Positions 1 through 9,735 of a stretch of 64,000 bases of DNA are shown here, piece after piece (the first letter of the stretch is position 1; each line of letters starts with the position of its first letter). A model generated the notes under the pieces. The model was not told where the DNA came from. It made no database searches and worked only from the letters and a program-made list of their open reading frames with translations. The stretch is taken from contig CM017567.1 of the NCBI GenBank assembly GCA_007844125.1, positions 16,686,843 to 16,750,842 on the forward strand, in the 5' to 3' direction. The position numbers and the translations under genes were made by a program. Source of the stretch: Sinonovacula constricta (Eukaryota; Mollusca; Bivalvia; Cardiida; Solecurtidae).

Positions 1-1180
1 CAATCAAGACCGTTAACTGGCTGTACACTTGGGAAATTTCGCTTCATAAAACCTTCGTGGTTTTGTCTAATTGTCTTACAGTCGATCCAGTATCACCCGC
101 ATTTTGTCCTTTTGAAATACCTCATTTAAACATTAATGTTTTTATAAGATAAGTTCATAAAACATAATTGACTATTTGTTGTTATACCTTGTTTGGGGTC
201 AGTCGGGTATATCTATATTATATACATATATTAGGTAGGTAAATCGAATCCAAAACCGATATTCGGATATTCGTGAAGTGTATTCGAATCATATTCGAAT
301 ATTCGGAACGAATTTATCTCATATACTAGAAGGTACTTGGTACATCAAATATTAAAACATTCCATAATTTACAAGAGCTTTTACAAACAAAAAATCACGT
401 GCCATAGACTATCCTATCAGTTAGTGACTTTACAGTGACGGAAGCAGTGGGCTAAAATGAGACCGTCTCAAGGTCACATGCGATGAGAGACACTTACGCA
501 ATACTTCACCTTATGAAAAAATATTCGTTCAATATACTTTTAAGCAAAAGATGTTTTAAAAATATTATTATAATATACAATAATAAAATAATACTCAACA
601 TTCTCTGACATTTTGATGGTTCATTCTTTTTTAAATTTGTGCAAGGAGCTTGGGAGATCGCTATCAAAATATTTCTTGTGAATAAGTAAAAGAACCTTAA
701 AAAAATACAGAAAAGAAAGTACAAGAAATATTATTACTATTTAGCATAGTAATCCACTTTTCTTGTGTTTATTAAATTGTTCAAAAAAGTAAAATCTGTA
801 TTTTTATTCCGCCGGTGTATTGTTTGATACTTAATCACAGATTTGATCACTTGTACTTTTGGCTTGCATGTTAATACCCCTGTCCTGTTCTTTTTCAAAA
901 TTAAATATATGTTTCAATGCTTAAGGGACTTTGTCATGTTATCTTATTGCAATAGAATAGCACCAGCACCAACATCACAAACATCACTGCTTACTTAAAA
1001 TTCTTAACAACATCTGGTGCTGAGAGAAATGGAGAAATGGTAGACTCTTGAGATGGTCTTCATTCAAAGCAATTTGACAATAGGAATTCCAAACATATGG
1101 TTTTCAGTTTTTAGTATAGATGAGTATTTTTTCAAAAGTTCAGTTTTTAATGGGTTTTCAAAACTTTCTTTAACATCCAG
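1..1180. other. AT-rich non-coding stretch
   Basis: I see no coding exon here. Around 240-310 there are short degenerate ATTCG/GAATA iterations. Around 850-950 lies what looks like a diverged half copy, minus strand, of the R2 interspersed repeat: it shares the blocks around 'ggcttgcatgt' and 'gggactttgtcat' with 23220-23300. Confidence 0.5.
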
Positions 1181-1560
1181 TCACCAATTGTCTTTTGAAG
1201 GTATGGAAAATCCAGAAACTATGGCATTAACAGGTTTAGCATGAATGTGTCCCACATGTCCAAAAATGGCAAAGTTGAAAGATAAAACAGAGTTTACCAA
1301 GGTGGATGATGAATATGGTCGTATTGAGTTTGCTGAAGTATTGTGTCCGATAAACTCTAGATATGCTTCAAAATTGTCTGAGTAGATAATGACATCATCG
1401 ACGGAAGCTACGCATCCGGAAGTCCGGAAATGACATAGTTTATAAGTCGTCGAAAAGTCGCAGGGGAATGTTTCATTCCAAATGGCTTAAACTTACACTG
1501 TTAAAGTCCGTTTGGAGTTACAAACGCGGACAAATCCTTAACATGATCTGTACGTTGATC
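1181..1560 (-). pseudogene. Gypsy-type LTR retrotransposon reverse transcriptase remnant
   Basis: Reading the minus strand from about 1521 downward gives VTPNGL, then PFGMKHSPATFRRLINYV, then in a shifted frame VDDVIIYSDNFEAYLEFI (about 1402-1350) and a later HAKPVNAIVSGF block. The order PFGMK...PATF followed by a YxDD-type box (here SVDD) and the xHVxxxHxKPxxAK-like block is that of Gypsy/Ty3 Pol. There is an in-frame TAA just after VTPNGL and a frame change just before VDD, so this is a dead fragment of roughly 130 codons. I did not find LTRs, RNase H or integrase belonging to it. The family call rests on motif order and is fairly secure; the clade is not determined. Confidence 0.75.
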
Positions 1561-2128
1561 TTGCAAAATCCTTCAAATATTTCTATTTTGCTAGATTCAA
1601 TCTTCATGGCTGTTGTTTTAATTATCAATCTTTTTCGAAAACTACACCATGAAATAGTGTATTAGTTTGTGTGGGAATACTGGAAAACATTTTGGCCGAT
1701 TTAATGACAGTTCAAGTTAGTGCACCTTTCACATGTAAAACCCAGCTGGTAAAAATAACACTCCCTTATCAAACGGTATATTAAGTATTGTAAGAAGACT
1801 GTTCACCTGTTTTCGGACTGTTTAGAACTTAAAGTAAAACAGTTTTTTTGATGGCGTAAAACCCATAGGGCTCACCCAGATGAAATCTAGGCCACATACT
1901 TCTGTCAAAGAAACACATTTGATTAGGTCACATAATTTGATTCGTTTCTTAATAATGGCCTATTCAAAATGTTGAGGTATCAGAACCCAACATTGATCTT
2001 ATCATGGTTTTATATCAGATAATTATGTATTACTTACAAGGGATTATTGATAACCTGCCCTTTTGAAGATATTAAGAGAGACAGGAGTTCTCAAACTCAT
2101 ATTTTAGCAGACACAATTTTGTTAATGA
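1561..2128. other. Non-coding, no feature recognised
   Basis: Probable decayed upstream part of the Gypsy remnant and then unique AT-rich sequence. No open exon-like segment could be supported. Confidence 0.35.
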
Positions 2129-2164
2129 GGTGTATGTATGTATGTATGTATGTATGTATCTATG
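2129..2164. repeat. (TATG)n microsatellite
   Basis: About seven TATG repeats ending some 40 bp before exon 2 of FkbM gene A, in the position of the end of its intron 1. Gene C has no such tract before its exon 2. Confidence 0.85.
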
Positions 2165-2204
2165 TACAGTTTTTTTTAACTATGCTCTGTTTTTGTTTTT
2201 CCGG

Positions 2205-2399
2205 CGCAACGGATTTTTCGTGGAGTGCGGTGCCTTTAACGGTGAATGGCTGTCCAACTCGCTGTTCTTCGAGATGGCCCGTGACTGGAGTGGTCTATTA
2301 ATAGAGGCGGACCCCGAGTCGTATCAAATGCTGAAGCAAAAACACTGGAAATCATTCTACGCCAACGCTTGTCTATCCATAAGCCCGAATCCTACGACG
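2205..2399 (+). CDS. FkbM/Star-like methyltransferase, gene A, exon 2 (acceptor AG missing)
   Basis: These 65 codons align without gaps to exon 2 of gene C at 33599-33793 (RNGFFVECGAFNGEW at the start, LLIEADP in the middle, NACLSI near the end). The VECGAFNGE segment is the glycine-rich SAM-binding loop of FkbM-type (Methyltransf_21) methyltransferases. The donor side keeps GT (gtattt at 2400). At the acceptor, where gene C has ccag before the exon, gene A has ccgg: positions 2203-2204 are GG, so no canonical AG is present. The nearest upstream AG (2168-2169) would add 35 nt and shift the frame. Exon 1 is not visible upstream and may lie outside the window. The open frame argues for recent function or recent decay; the lost acceptor argues that the copy is not spliced normally. 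Confidence 0.75.
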
Positions 2400-3614
2400 G
2401 TATTTAATTATATTTAAGATAATTTTCTTTAACGCCTGCCTTTAACATACCCGTATTCTAGTTTCATTCGATAGGTAGATTTTCCTTACAATTTATAATT
2501 TAATTTCACATATATGCAATTATTTAAAATAGATTCCTCTGCAAAACCTGACCTGACCTGCAAACCGCAGATGGTTCTGCCCAGACACATTCCTCTGGTG
2601 TTTCTCTAATATTTAATAAGATTGGCGTCGCCAAAATGACAATAATTGTGTTAAAAGTACTTATTTCGGCGGGAATCAAGCATTCGTGTTGTTATTGTCA
2701 GTAAGACAAAACAGATTACATTTTCAAGTTAAAAATTGAAAGTACATACGTCGTTTGCTGTAGTTTGGTATGTATGGTACGCTAGCTAGTTTGAGTCGAC
2801 ATTACATACTGGAAGTCTTATATATGGAACAAACAAAGTGTAGAAATCGGCTACTGCTAGCGGCTATGTTTCCAATGCGTTCCAAGGCATTAACCGATGG
2901 TTTATCTTTTTATGTGTTATGTCTTATCTCTGTGTTTTTGTCACATTTACATTTACCCTGTTTGCCTTTGTCTAGAGATAGATTATATTTAAATATCTTT
3001 GGAAATTCTGGTAGGACCTTTTCTTATGTGCATTTCCATACGCAGTTTAAATATAAGTCGGTCAGTTGTAGTGTATATGTGCTATGAGTTAACGTTAAGA
3101 TGCTAGAAATTCAACTACACATGCCTACGAACTTCATGAATAATTATCTGCACATCTCAATTCCCTGCATGTTATAGTAAGCAACAACCCACTTACGCTA
3201 AAAATGATTTCACAAACAAGCAATTTACTTTGGTGTATCAATTAAATGCCCAAACGTCCGATTATTGATTTCTTGAGTCAGGTACACGTCAGATGTCAAG
3301 AGCGGTTTATGGACTTAAAATATCTAGTTTATTGACTAAAACACCTAATAGACAAGTGCAGTTTATGAATTTATAAAATCCTACAGACTGGCTGAAATAC
3401 GTAATCAGCACGAGCTGACAAGAACAATTAAGGCCATGTTTGTCTTTCAACATACATGTATGGTTTATAATACAATCAATGAAACTAATCCATTTTTCCC
3501 AAAACTCTAACAAATAGCAGTTTTATATAATAACGTTATTAGTAACTTACTTTTATGTATACGTTCTTTGTATTTAGCTCATTTTTGCCAATGTCATTTG
3601 TCATAAATATTTTA
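2400..3614 (+). other. Intron 2 of gene A, conserved with intron 2 of gene C
   Basis: Blocks here match gene C intron 2 in the same order, for example the 'ggttctgcccagaca' stretch (about 2573 and 37872), the 'gtttgagtcgac' stretch (about 2788 and 38080) and 'agtttatggactta' (about 3305 and 38514). This shows the two genes descend from one duplicated locus including the intron. A minus-strand half copy of the R2 repeat sits at about 2885-3040. Confidence 0.65.
2885..3040 (-). repeat. R2 interspersed repeat, partial copy
   Basis: Reverse complement of the left half of the family member at 15815-15930: shared blocks include 'gtttgcctttgtc' and 'aggaccttttct'. The right half (ggtcagtcggcaaaag region) is absent. 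It lies within intron 2 of gene A. Confidence 0.6.
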
Positions 3615-5605
3615 TTGTGTGCTTTGAAGTGCAAGCCACTTTAAGTCGGGCAGGTGTTCTTGGTCATAAATATAGTTGTACGTTGTACGTTGCAATTAAC
3701 GTATAGCCGTCCCGATGTCCTTGATAAATAATCTGCGTGTATGTGCTTTGTGTTGCAAGTCACCTTTAGGCAAGCTGATGCCTTTAGTAATTAATGTATT
3801 TCTATGTTGGTTATTTATGTTTTTCTATGTGCTTTGTGGGGCAGGTCTCGTTTTGCGGAGCTGATGTCCTTGGTCATATAATTATATACTTGTATGTGGT
3901 TTGTGTAATAGGCCGCGTTTAGGGTGTATTTCGTCATAAATATATTTGTACGCGCTTTGTGTTGCAGGCCACGTTCAGTCGGGACGATGTACTTGGCAAT
4001 TAATATACTTACGTGTTTTGTTTTTCAGTCCAGTTTCAGCCGGACGTATGTACATGGTCATAAATATTCATACATGCTTTGTGTTGCAGGCCACTTTTAG
4101 CCGGACCAATGTAATTGGCCATAAATATACTAACGTGCTTTGTGTTGCAGGCCACTTTCAGCCGGGCCGATGTACTTGGTCATAAATATTCTTACATGCT
4201 TTGTGTTACAGGCCACTATGAGTGGATCCGATGTACTTTGCCTTAAATAGACATTTACATGCTTTGTGTTGCAGGCCACTTTCAGCCGGGACGATGTACT
4301 TAGCGATAAATAGACATTAACAATCTTTGTGTTGCAGTTCACTTTCAGCAGGGACGATGTGCTTAAAAATAAATATACGTTTACATGCTTTGTGCTGCAG
4401 GCCACTTTAAGTCTTGCCGATGTACTTGGCCATAAATATACGTTTACATGATTTGTGATGCAAGCCACTTTCAGCCGAGACGATGTGCTTATACGTTTAC
4501 ATGCTCTGTGTTGCAGGTCACTTTAAGTATTGCCGATGTACTAGGCCATAAATATACTTACGTGCTTTATGTTGCAGGCCACTTTCAGCTGGAATGATGT
4601 AATTGGCCATTTATATACTTACGTGCTTTTTGTTTCAGGCCAGTTTCAGCCGGACATGGTCATAAATATTCTTACATGCCTTTTATTGCAGTCCACTTTC
4701 AGTCGGACCAATGTACTTGGCCATAGATATGCTTACGTGCTTTGTGTTGCAGGCCATTTTCAGTCGGGCCGATGTACTTGGTCATAAATATACATATACA
4801 TGCTTCGTGTTGCAGACCACTTGCAGCCGGGCCGATGTACTTGACCATAAATAGACATTTATATGCTTTGTGTTGCAGGCCACTTTCAGCCGGGACGATG
4901 TACTTGGCCATAACTATACTCTTACCTGCTTCGTGTTGCAGGCCACTTTCAGTCGGGCCGATGTACTTGGCCATAATTACACTTTTACATGCTTTGTCTT
5001 GCAGGCTATATTCGACCATGGACGATATACTTTGCCATAAATATACTTACTTGCTTTGTGTTGCAGGACACTTTCAATCGGGCCGATCTACGTGGTCATA
5101 AATATACTTATGTGCTTTGTGTTGAAAGTGAAGTTCAGCCGATCTAATGTACTTGGGCATGGATATACTTATACATGCTTCGTCTCGCAGGCCATATTTA
5201 GACGATCTGATGACCTTGGTGATAACTATACTTATACGTGCTTAGTGGTGTAGGCCATGTTTAGACGATCTGATGTACTTAATCATGAATATACTTGTAA
5301 GTGTTTTGTGCCACAGGTCATGTTTTGCCAAGCCGATAAAGTCGGTCATAAATATAGGTGTTAGTGCTTTTTGTTGGAGGTCACTTTTGGCCGTGCCGAT
5401 GTACTTTGTCATAAATATACTTGTACGTGGTTTGTGTTGCAGGTAACGTTTAGCTGATCCGATGCCCTTTGTGATATATACTGATACGTACTTCGAGCTG
5501 CAAGCCTATTAAGCAGAGCCAAAATTCTGAGTCATATATCGTATGTGCTTTGGGTTTCGGTCCAATTAAGCAGAGTTGATGTCCTTAGTCATTTATGTAC
5601 GTGTT
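3615..5605 (+). repeat. 61-63 bp tandem array of splice-acceptor plus exon-3-start units (gene A)
   Basis: About 32 head-to-tail units fill the last 2 kb of intron 2. In the cleanest part the 'gcaggcca' landmark recurs at 4086, 4147, 4208, 4271, 4334 and 4397, giving periods of 61, 61, 63, 63 and 63 bp. A unit reads as ctttgtgttgcag, then about 30 nt resembling gccactttcagccgggccga and gtacttgg, then an AT-rich spacer cataaatatac. The first half is a plausible 3' splice site. The second half is homologous to the first ten codons of exon 3 in gene C (VTFSRADFLG). The last unit runs directly into exon 3 of gene A. The 63-bp units are multiples of three, which is why several read open on either strand. 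Confidence 0.92.
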
Positions 5606-5898
5606 TGCATAAAAGGAGGGGAAAAGCGAATGTGAAGTGCTTCCCTCTGACGTCACTACTGCTGGCCCTGGGTAGAACCAATGTTGATTATTTCAGTTTG
5701 GACATCGAAGGTGACGAGTTGAAGGTACTTAAGACAATTCCCATGGATAAGATCAACATCGCCATGATGTCGGTGGAAGTTCCGGATAAAACTCCTGAGG
5801 AGAAAGCTCTGACGTCATTCATGGAAGGACAACGTTATAAAAAGTTAGGGCATATTAGAGCTCCCTACGCAAGGGACAATGTGTACATTAAAATATGA
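5560..5898 (+). CDS. FkbM/Star-like methyltransferase, gene A, exon 3 (terminal, acceptor AG missing)
   Basis: Frame open to a TGA at 5896-5898. From CFPLTSLLLALGRT onward it matches gene C closely, including FSLDIEGDELKVLKTIPM and the ending RDNVYIKI. DIEGDE is the acidic motif typical of FkbM-type methyltransferases. The N-terminal part differs: gene C has a stretch rich in Asp, Glu and Gln (RMDEDREQQEW and on), whereas gene A has HLCTCLHKRRG, which is translated tandem-repeat spacer. The exon therefore seems to have been overrun by the last repeat unit. The expected acceptor at 5558-5559 is CG rather than AG; an AG at 5572-5573 or in earlier units would be needed for splicing. Together with the exon 2 defect this suggests a decaying gene, though the core is undamaged. 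Confidence 0.72.
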   Translation, partial: VQLSRVDVLSHLCTCLHKRRGKANVKCFPLTSLLLALGRTNVDYFSLDIEGDELKVLKTIPMDKINIAMMSVEVPDKTPEEKALTSFMEGQRYKKLGHIRAPYARDNVYIKI

Positions 5899-6479
5899 AA
5901 TATCAAACGGTAGTGTTGAGCTAATTGATATTTCAACACATATTTCTTGTTGTTATTAGAGCTATTAATGTGTAAGGGATGCGCAAAACGACTTAGAAAC
6001 AGTAGATTGGTTGATGGATGGATGGATGGATGGGTAGATAGATTGATTTACATAAAATGTATAATAACAAGGCATATGATAATAAAATATACAGAAAGCA
6101 AATATAACAATGTATATATCATTACAGCCATGTCAATCAACATTATTTGTCAGGAATAACAAACAAAAAAAGTTTGAATAGACTCGTATTGTGGTCCTTG
6201 AGATGTATTGTTGTGAGGCGGACAAAGGGAGATTACAGATAAGAACGCATTAATCAGAAGTAAAAATTAAATATCCTCAAGAAGCATGACACACTGAGTA
6301 TTCTGACAAACTTTAGAATGGTAATGGTTAATCATAAAAATGTAGTTAATAAGAACCAATCTTTCACAGAATATGAAAATCACATAAGAAATCTGATCAT
6401 TAAATAAATAAGATTAAAAATGTAATAATATTTCATATATAAATATATAAAATAACACTGAAATATAACAATATAGAAA
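5899..6479. other. 3' flank of gene A, no further gene
   Basis: AT-rich. A short (GGAT)n tract lies at about 6015-6032. The first bases after the stop still resemble the 3' flank of gene C (aatatcaaac). Confidence 0.4.
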
Positions 6480-6489
6480 GATCATTTTA

Positions 6490-7400
6490 TTTAATTAACG
6501 ATTGAGTGGGATTAACAAAATGCTCCTTTAACCTAAATTAAAAAGGTGGTGTTCTGGAATCCTTGATATCTTGTAGTAGATTATTCCATAAAGTAGACCC
6601 CCGTGTAGGCAAATGATAAAACACCTGTCCTTTGACAAGAGGGATAGTATACCTCTTGCTATCTGTCACATTATTGCCGTCAGGTTAAGTATCAAGCTTT
6701 ACCCTGAACCTAGTGGGATAACTATGAATATCACTGATAGGGGTGAAATGTTCTGTAAGTAGAAGCAATGTCGGAATTAATCTTTAAAATATGACAAGAG
6801 TTATTTGGTTCACTCTATCAGCAACTGAAAGCCAATCAATATTTGCAAAATGCTCCTTATCTATATGAGACCTAGGATGTAAATTCAAAACAAAACAGAT
6901 AAGTATTCTGGGTAACCTGTAACTTGTGTTTTAACTCTTTGGTTAAACTGTTAAACAAAACAGAAAAAGCATAGTCAAAATGAGACTTTATAAGATAAAA
7001 TACTAAGTGTTTTTGTGTACCGAGTAAGAAATTCGTATATATTCGTATAAAAACTTAAACCTTGCATTGGATTTCTTAAAAAACAGAGCTGGCTATAGAA
7101 TCAAAGGACAAGCACTGGTCAGTATTAGCGCCGCCAAGGTATTTAACTGTTATTTTGGATTTAGTTTTTTGACCACTGCAACTTATATTAGGAATTGACT
7201 GGGAACTAAAGCCCCTTTGGGTACCAAATAAAATAAGCTCGGTTTTACCAAGATACAAAGACAACTTATTACATATAAGCCACAGGCTGACGATATTCAA
7301 GTCATGGCACAAAATAAATGTCATGCTGTTTTTTTTTGCCGATGCAAGGACGACACAGTTTGAAAAGTTTGTTCTATATAGCGGCACACATGTCATTTTT
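6490..7400 (-). pseudogene. Non-LTR retrotransposon (LINE), 3' part of RT ORF, 5'-truncated
   Basis: On the minus strand 7396-7076 reads through LCHDLNIVSLWLICNKLSL, YLGKTELILFGTQRG and SKITVKYLGG. This is the segment after the catalytic box in CR1/L2/Jockey-like RTs (W...NKLSLxxxKTxxxLFG, then KYLG). Further down, in broken frames, come the familiar C-terminal landmarks: an HFTPIS-like stretch, a YPT/PTR-like stretch and a final SILWNNLP-like stretch near 6600-6560 (here LLYGIIYYKI). Frame changes and stops make it dead. The RT catalytic YADD and the endonuclease are absent, as expected of a 5'-truncated insertion. Confidence 0.75.
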
Positions 7401-9229
7401 ACATTTTTCCTTAACAGAAAGTTTAAACTTGGTTAAGCGACAATGAACCACGAATTGAATATAAGTTTTTATATGTCAACATATTTTCGTTCAAGCAAGG
7501 TTTTACCGTTGAAAGAGCCCAAAGCGTCGTAATGACATTATTTGGTCTTTCAAAGCTCGGTAATCTAGTATAAATATGAAGCACTGGTGAATAAACGTGA
7601 ATAAACGTTAATAATATTGATTGGTTTATTGTTGAAGCTGTATACATTATTTACCAGCAGTTTGTTGATTGACTCAATTTTTAAGCTGTATAATTATTTA
7701 TAAACAGTATATTGTTTAACTTAATGTTTAAGCTATATGCGTTATCTGTTAACAATTTACTGGTATTAAAGGACCTTTTGTAGAAACTCTACTGTAACTA
7801 CGGATCCTATTGCGCAGATCGTGTAGTTCTATGGGTCGAAAAATGACTACACAGGTGAAATAGCGTCATGACGCTTTGGAGTCTCTAGCCTAAAGATACC
7901 CCAATTCTCAAAAGACAGCATGTTTACACAGTGTTTTAGAGGTACATTTGTGAGTGTCGACACCATTGAAGATCATACAATATATTTATGGTTTTCCAGA
8001 CGCGTACATTTTGAATTTCGTTGTAAACATTCTGTAATTAGTTGGGATATTAAGCGTCTAAAAGTGAAAGCTGATGCTGAATACCGATATTGTATAATGT
8101 TTACTTTTAAACTGACCTTACTGATGGAATGATGTTGATTACATTCTGATTGTTGAAACACATTGGGGCGACATTGTTCATACAATCGTCTAACGGCTGA
8201 CATCTTTAACTGGTGAACTATTGTTGTTTAGCTTCATTTATACGCCGAAAACTCAAGCCGGTAACACTGGATTGATCCTTATGTGGCGCATTTATCGACT
8301 AGCAAGCGGTCGGCGAGGGGCAATCCAAAACTGGGGAAAGTGGCAGGTATGTGGTAGACAAATTGCTTGATCAGTCAATATATCAAATCGCCAAACCACA
8401 AAGAAAAGACATTGTTAACATCTAATCTAAAGAAATAGCCCCTGACTGTAAATAGCCACTGACTGTGAAACAATTTATTACACGAAAGTGTATTATACAA
8501 CATATGAAGTGTATATCAAACATTTGCTGTGTTGATTTTCTTTTAACGAATTTGATATATTGACTGGCCCAGACAGGCGTCTGTCACAACTGGTACAAGT
8601 CGGTTCCACTTGTTTCAGACGCACAAGGCTTTAGATTAATAACTGCTTACACCGAGTTGAGTGAATGAGGTAGAAGTTCCCTTATTGTCTTCACAATCGG
8701 GTATGTTAAATGGAAAAAAAATATTTAAAATTCTTGAAAATGGTGTTTCATCAGAGATTTTTGCAATATTTCCACAAAGGTCGCAACAAATTTGTGAGAG
8801 TAACTTCCTTCTATCTCCCTTCGAAATATTATTATCCTCATATTCTTGGGAGATTTGTAATTAAAAGTTAAAAATTGAAACATAATATGCCAAGCCTTAT
8901 CGAAAATTTTCGTGAAGTTTGTCGCAGATTTATTGTCTTAAATGTGCCACAAACTGTCGGAGAGCAGTATTAAAATTGGTTGCGATTGATTAGCAGCATG
9001 TCCACGATCAATTTACGAACAATTAGGGATCTTTTGCCATGTGGTCTCTTATGTATGTGGGTTGTTTTATCTGTGAAAATATAATGATCGTATGATTAAC
9101 ATATTTTACCAGTAAAATATAAGAAACAAATAAATGCACAATTAGAAGTTATATAATTGATAGGCTTAAATACAAATAAATATATATATATTCAGATATT
9201 CGTTTTCCACCAATTAAACTAAAAAATAC
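7401..9229. other. Intergenic, no gene recognised
   Basis: Only short open frames with no recognisable motif or codon structure. No repeat family shared with the rest of the window was noticed. Confidence 0.4.
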
Positions 9230-9231
9230 TG

Positions 9232-9425
9232 TTTGGGGCGCCCGTGGCCTGCTGGTAGAAGCACTTACTTATAAATCCCCTGACTGCTTATCCTTTAACA
9301 GTGTGGTATCGAGTCCCGTTTGGGGCGAATGACTTTATGTTCGTGATTTTCCTCTATATAAACAGCTGATTGGTACCAGATGGTGTTGACCTGTAACCCA
9401 GCTGTACATGAAAATATATCATCCC
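9232..9425 (+). repeat. tRNA-derived SINE
   Basis: The head resembles a tRNA gene: a box A-like tggcctgctggtagaagca near 9244-9262 and a box B-like ggtatcgagtcccg near 9306-9319, spaced about 60 bp. The sequence continues past the tRNA-like head into an unrelated tail (to about 9425), as in SINEs. The cloverleaf itself is not intact (box B carries an insertion), so it is not annotated as a tRNA gene. Confidence 0.6.
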
Positions 9426-9559
9426 ATAGAAAAAATTAAGATGCTGCAACTTACAATTCAGTTTTAAAGAAATACAAATTAATATGATTAATGTATAATG
9501 ACAAGGTGTGTATTATTACACAAGTTATTATTTGAATACTACTAGCCAAAGGCACTCAC

Positions 9560-9735
9560 ACACATAAGTTAATGTATTTGACAAAAGCAATAGGACGGGA
9601 AATCACACACAGGGAGGAAAAAATAACAGTTACAGCATTTGAAAAGTCAGTCAGAAAAAGAATGTGTTTCAAACTGGTTTGCGAAACTCCTCAACCTCGC
9701 ACTTTTGATGGAGTTTTTACAAGACACCTCGTGTA
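9560..9735 (+). repeat. R2 interspersed repeat, diverged copy
   Basis: Shares with other copies the order: acaaaagcaa..., a cacaca-rich block, 'cagttac', 'agtcagtcagaaaaag', 'caaactggtttg' and 'ctcaacctcgcactt'. More diverged than the copies at 15.8, 31.5 and 42.0 kb. Confidence 0.6.

Noticed and set aside
4130..5253. Long open frames on both strands across the 61-63 bp array
   Set aside because: They arise because many units are 63 bp, a multiple of three; the open frames follow the repeat on both strands and have no start, domain or codon bias of their own.
9232..9330. tRNA gene
   Set aside because: Box A and box B are present, but box B carries an extra base, no acceptor stem pairs, and the sequence runs on into a SINE-type tail.
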